Of a DNA stretch of 6,851 nt, positions 5,220 through 6,851 are shown piece by piece (position 1 is the first letter of the stretch; the number at the start of each line of letters is the position of its first letter). Below the pieces are notes generated by a model, which saw only the letters and a program-made list of their open reading frames with translations, had not been told where the DNA came from and did not search any database. Location: positions 1-6,851 of the forward strand of contig VFHG01000073.1 of the NCBI GenBank assembly GCA_009392075.1, given 5' to 3'. Source of the DNA: SAR202 cluster bacterium (GTDB lineage: Bacteria; Chloroflexota; Dehalococcoidia; UBA3495). The position numbers and the translations under genes are program-made.

Positions 5220-5355
5220 CAGGTTTGCCTGGCTCTTTCGATTGGCAATCATAGTGCCCCATCGATGCTATTATGTAAACCGTCGTGGTGAGGGTGCTGT
5301 CGGGCGGTGTTCATCGTGTAAACGATGACGATCTTCGGTCCGAGGAGGCTCAGAG
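5220..5355. promoter_or_regulatory. Divergent control region between selenoprotein operon and CoxL-type gene
   Basis: This short non-coding stretch must hold promoters for both directions unless transcription enters from outside. It contains AT-rich bases around 5269-5279 (TATTAT on plus, CATAAT on minus, each a 5/6 match to a -10 box) but no well-spaced -35 partner that I can defend. GTTTACA-like elements occur twice on the minus strand. AGGAGG at 5343-5348 is the ribosome site for the CoxL-type gene, 7 bases before its ATG. Confidence 0.5.
5311..5328. promoter_or_regulatory. 18-base palindrome, candidate operator
   Basis: TCATCGT (5311-5317) and ACGATGA (5322-5328) are perfect 7-base inverted arms around GTAA. 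It lies 28 bases before the CoxL-type ATG and upstream of the divergent operon, where a dimeric regulator could control one or both. It matches no operator consensus I can name. A 5' untranslated hairpin is the alternative reading. Confidence 0.5.
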
Positions 5356-6851
5356 ATGACCTTTGTTGGCCAACCTGTCAAAAGGTTCGAAGACCCCAGA
5401 TTACTTACTGGCCAGGGTTCATACGTGGACGACTTAACGCTGCCGGGTCTCCTGCACGCGGTTGTGCTCCGTAGCCTCCATGCCCACGCCAATATCCGCT
5501 CCATCGATGTCTCCGCTGCCAGTCGTATGCCAGGAGTGGTGGCCGTCTTTACCGCAGCCGACATACAGGACTTGGCCGTAGAGATTCCGACCAGGACCAA
5601 TACCGGCGCCGACGAGTTCAACCCGCCCAGGCATCCGGTCCTCGCGTCCGACAAGGTTTGTTACGTCGGCCAAGCCGTGGCGGTCGTCATCGCCGAGGAC
5701 GCCTACACCGCCGCCGATGCTTTGGAAGAGATTGTGGTGGATTACAAGGTCCTGCCCACCATGATCGACCCTTACGAGGCGATGGAAGAGGGCGCGATGG
5801 TCGTCCACCCTGACGTGGGAAGCAATATCTCCCTCCGGACGCTGAGCGCCGGAGGCGACCTGGATGCCGCTTTCGCCCAAGCCGAACATGTGGTGCGGCA
5901 GACCTACCAGGTCCAACGCCTCGCACCGGCCCCCATGGAGCCTCGGGGTCTGGTCGCCGATTATCAGCACAGCGAAGACCTGCTCACAGTTTGGGATTCC
6001 ACCCAACATCCCCATGAAGTGCGTGAGCATCTAGCCCACCTGCTCGGTAGAGCCGAAAGCTCAATACGAGTCATCGCGCCTGATGTGGGCGGCGGGTTTG
6101 GCCAAAAGGCATCGCTATTTCCCGAGGAGATCGTCATCCCCTACCTTTCCATTCTTCTCGGAAGGCCCATCAAATGGGTTGAGAACCGCCAAGAAAACAT
6201 GACGGCTTTCCATGGCCGCGGCCACGGCATCGAGGTGGAGGCAGCGGTAATGTCCGACGGTACAATCTTGGGGATCAAGGTGGATATCGTCGCCGATCTT
6301 GGAGCCTATTACTTTCTATCAACCCCGACCGTGCCGGTCTTGACTACCCACCGGCTGACCGGCCCATACCGCACTCCGGCAATGAGTGTTTCGGTAAAGG
6401 GTGTGGTCACCAACAAACCGCCCACCGGAGCTTATCGAGGCGCGGGAGGTCCGGAAGCCGCTTTCTGCATGGAGCGCACCATCGACCTGATCGCGCTCGA
6501 TCTCGGCTTGGACCCGATGGAAGTAAGGAGAACGAATTTTATCGCGCCAGACGCCTTCCCCCACGAAACACCAACCGGAATCATCTACGATTCCGGGGAT
6601 TACGAGGCAGTGTTTGACCGGGTGCTGGAACTCTCGGAATACGATAGTTGGCGGGAACGGTCCCGTCAGCAATCTCAAGACTCAGGCGTTCTGATCGGTG
6701 TGGGGTTGGCCACCGTGGTCAAAGGATCCGGGGCCAAGGTGATCACGCTGTCCGAGCACTCCAGAGTGATGGTGGACCGAGACGGAGCCGTAACTGTCCA
6801 CACCGGCGTTTCACCCCATGGCCAGGGCACCGAGACGACCTTTGCCCAGAT
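5356..6851 (+). CDS. Xanthine dehydrogenase/CoxL-family molybdenum hydroxylase large subunit, 5' part
   Basis: 498 codons are present and the open frame runs off the window; family members are usually about 760-800 residues, so roughly two thirds is seen. The family (aldehyde oxidase, xanthine dehydrogenase, CO dehydrogenase large subunits) hydroxylates aldehydes, N-heterocycles or oxidises CO at a molybdopterin-cytosine-dinucleotide centre. Visible motifs: VGQPVKRFEDPRLLTGQGSY (4-23), the standard N-terminus; YVGQAVAVVIAED (103-115); APAPMEPRG (190-198); DVGGGFGQK (243-251), a cofactor-binding loop; AYRGAGG (359-365); and HGQGTETTFAQ (488-498). The AYRGAGG loop resembles AYRGAGR of 'form II' CoxL-like proteins and lacks the AYxCSFR signature of true aerobic CO dehydrogenase, so a CO role is not supported. 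AGGAGG lies 7 bases before the ATG. No FAD or iron-sulphur subunit gene precedes it; these may follow outside the window. Confidence 0.93.
   Translation, partial: MTFVGQPVKRFEDPRLLTGQGSYVDDLTLPGLLHAVVLRSLHAHANIRSIDVSAASRMPGVVAVFTAADIQDLAVEIPTRTNTGADEFNPPRHPVLASDKVCYVGQAVAVVIAEDAYTAADALEEIVVDYKVLPTMIDPYEAMEEGAMVVHPDVGSNISLRTLSAGGDLDAAFAQAEHVVRQTYQVQRLAPAPMEPRGLVADYQHSEDLLTVWDSTQHPHEVREHLAHLLGRAESSIRVIAPDVGGGFGQKASLFPEEIVIPYLSILLGRPIKWVENRQENMTAFHGRGHGIEVEAAVMSDGTILGIKVDIVADLGAYYFLSTPTVPVLTTHRLTGPYRTPAMSVSVKGVVTNKPPTGAYRGAGGPEAAFCMERTIDLIALDLGLDPMEVRRTNFIAPDAFPHETPTGIIYDSGDYEAVFDRVLELSEYDSWRERSRQQSQDSGVLIGVGLATVVKGSGAKVITLSEHSRVMVDRDGAVTVHTGVSPHGQGTETTFAQ

Noticed and set aside
4836..5252. 138-residue open frame on the minus strand overlapping the peroxiredoxin
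   Set aside because: It is out of frame with the recognisable peroxiredoxin sequence and has no family-like features; a shadow.
5206..5262. Peroxiredoxin start at ATG 5262 (19 extra residues)
   Set aside because: The added residues are polar and unlike the family, and AGGAGG is correctly placed for ATG 5205.
5434..6030. 198-residue minus-strand open frame opposite the CoxL-type gene
   Set aside because: Antisense shadow; the plus strand carries unbroken family motifs across the same bases.
1..6851. tRNA or rRNA genes, CRISPR array, insertion sequence or phage genes
   Set aside because: No cloverleaf, regular spaced repeats, transposase or phage-like coding sequence was seen on either strand.

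Overview
The window is moderately GC-rich bacterial DNA, densely packed, with short intergenic gaps and clear Shine-Dalgarno sites. Its gene content (a run of short-chain dehydrogenases, a SnoaL-like protein, a signal-peptide-less NMT1-type protein, a CoxL-type molybdenum hydroxylase subunit) would suit an uncultured Chloroflexota/SAR202-like or other soil or marine heterotroph. That assignment is inference from style; no marker gene is present.

Layout. (1) Positions 1-2247, plus strand: a four-gene operon made of the tail of one SDR, a complete SDR with altered catalytic residues, a SnoaL/NTF2-fold protein and a second complete SDR. Gaps are 10, 33 and 9 bases. It looks catabolic: alcohol/ketone redox steps plus a possible dehydration or isomerisation. 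(2) Positions 2248-2288: a short convergent gap with an inverted repeat that could be a terminator. (3) Positions 5205 down to 2289, minus strand: a four-gene operon with gaps of 49, 45 and 39 bases, in transcription order a peroxiredoxin, an NMT1/SsuA-fold protein, an AhpD-like peroxidase-related protein and a flavodiiron-type MBL-fold protein. (4) Positions 5206-5355: a divergent control region with an 18-base palindrome. (5) Positions 5356-6851, plus strand: the first 498 residues of a xanthine dehydrogenase-family large subunit, running off the window.

The main result is in the minus-strand operon. The peroxiredoxin and AhpD-like genes are each interrupted by one in-frame TGA that ordinary gene calling would read as a stop, leaving broken pieces. 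In each the reading frame continues unchanged with family-typical sequence, and the TGA falls on the redox-active cysteine: second Cys of the AhpD CxxCxxxH motif (C93-x-x-U96-x3-H100) and peroxidatic Cys position of the peroxiredoxin (U44). Each UGA is followed at exactly the same distance (stem at nucleotides 11-17 and 21-27, GUA loop at 18-20) by a perfect 7-bp hairpin, matching the bacterial SECIS layout. I therefore read both as selenoproteins. Together with the diiron-type MBL protein they suggest a selenium-dependent peroxide/oxygen-handling operon whose exact combination I do not recognise as a described system.
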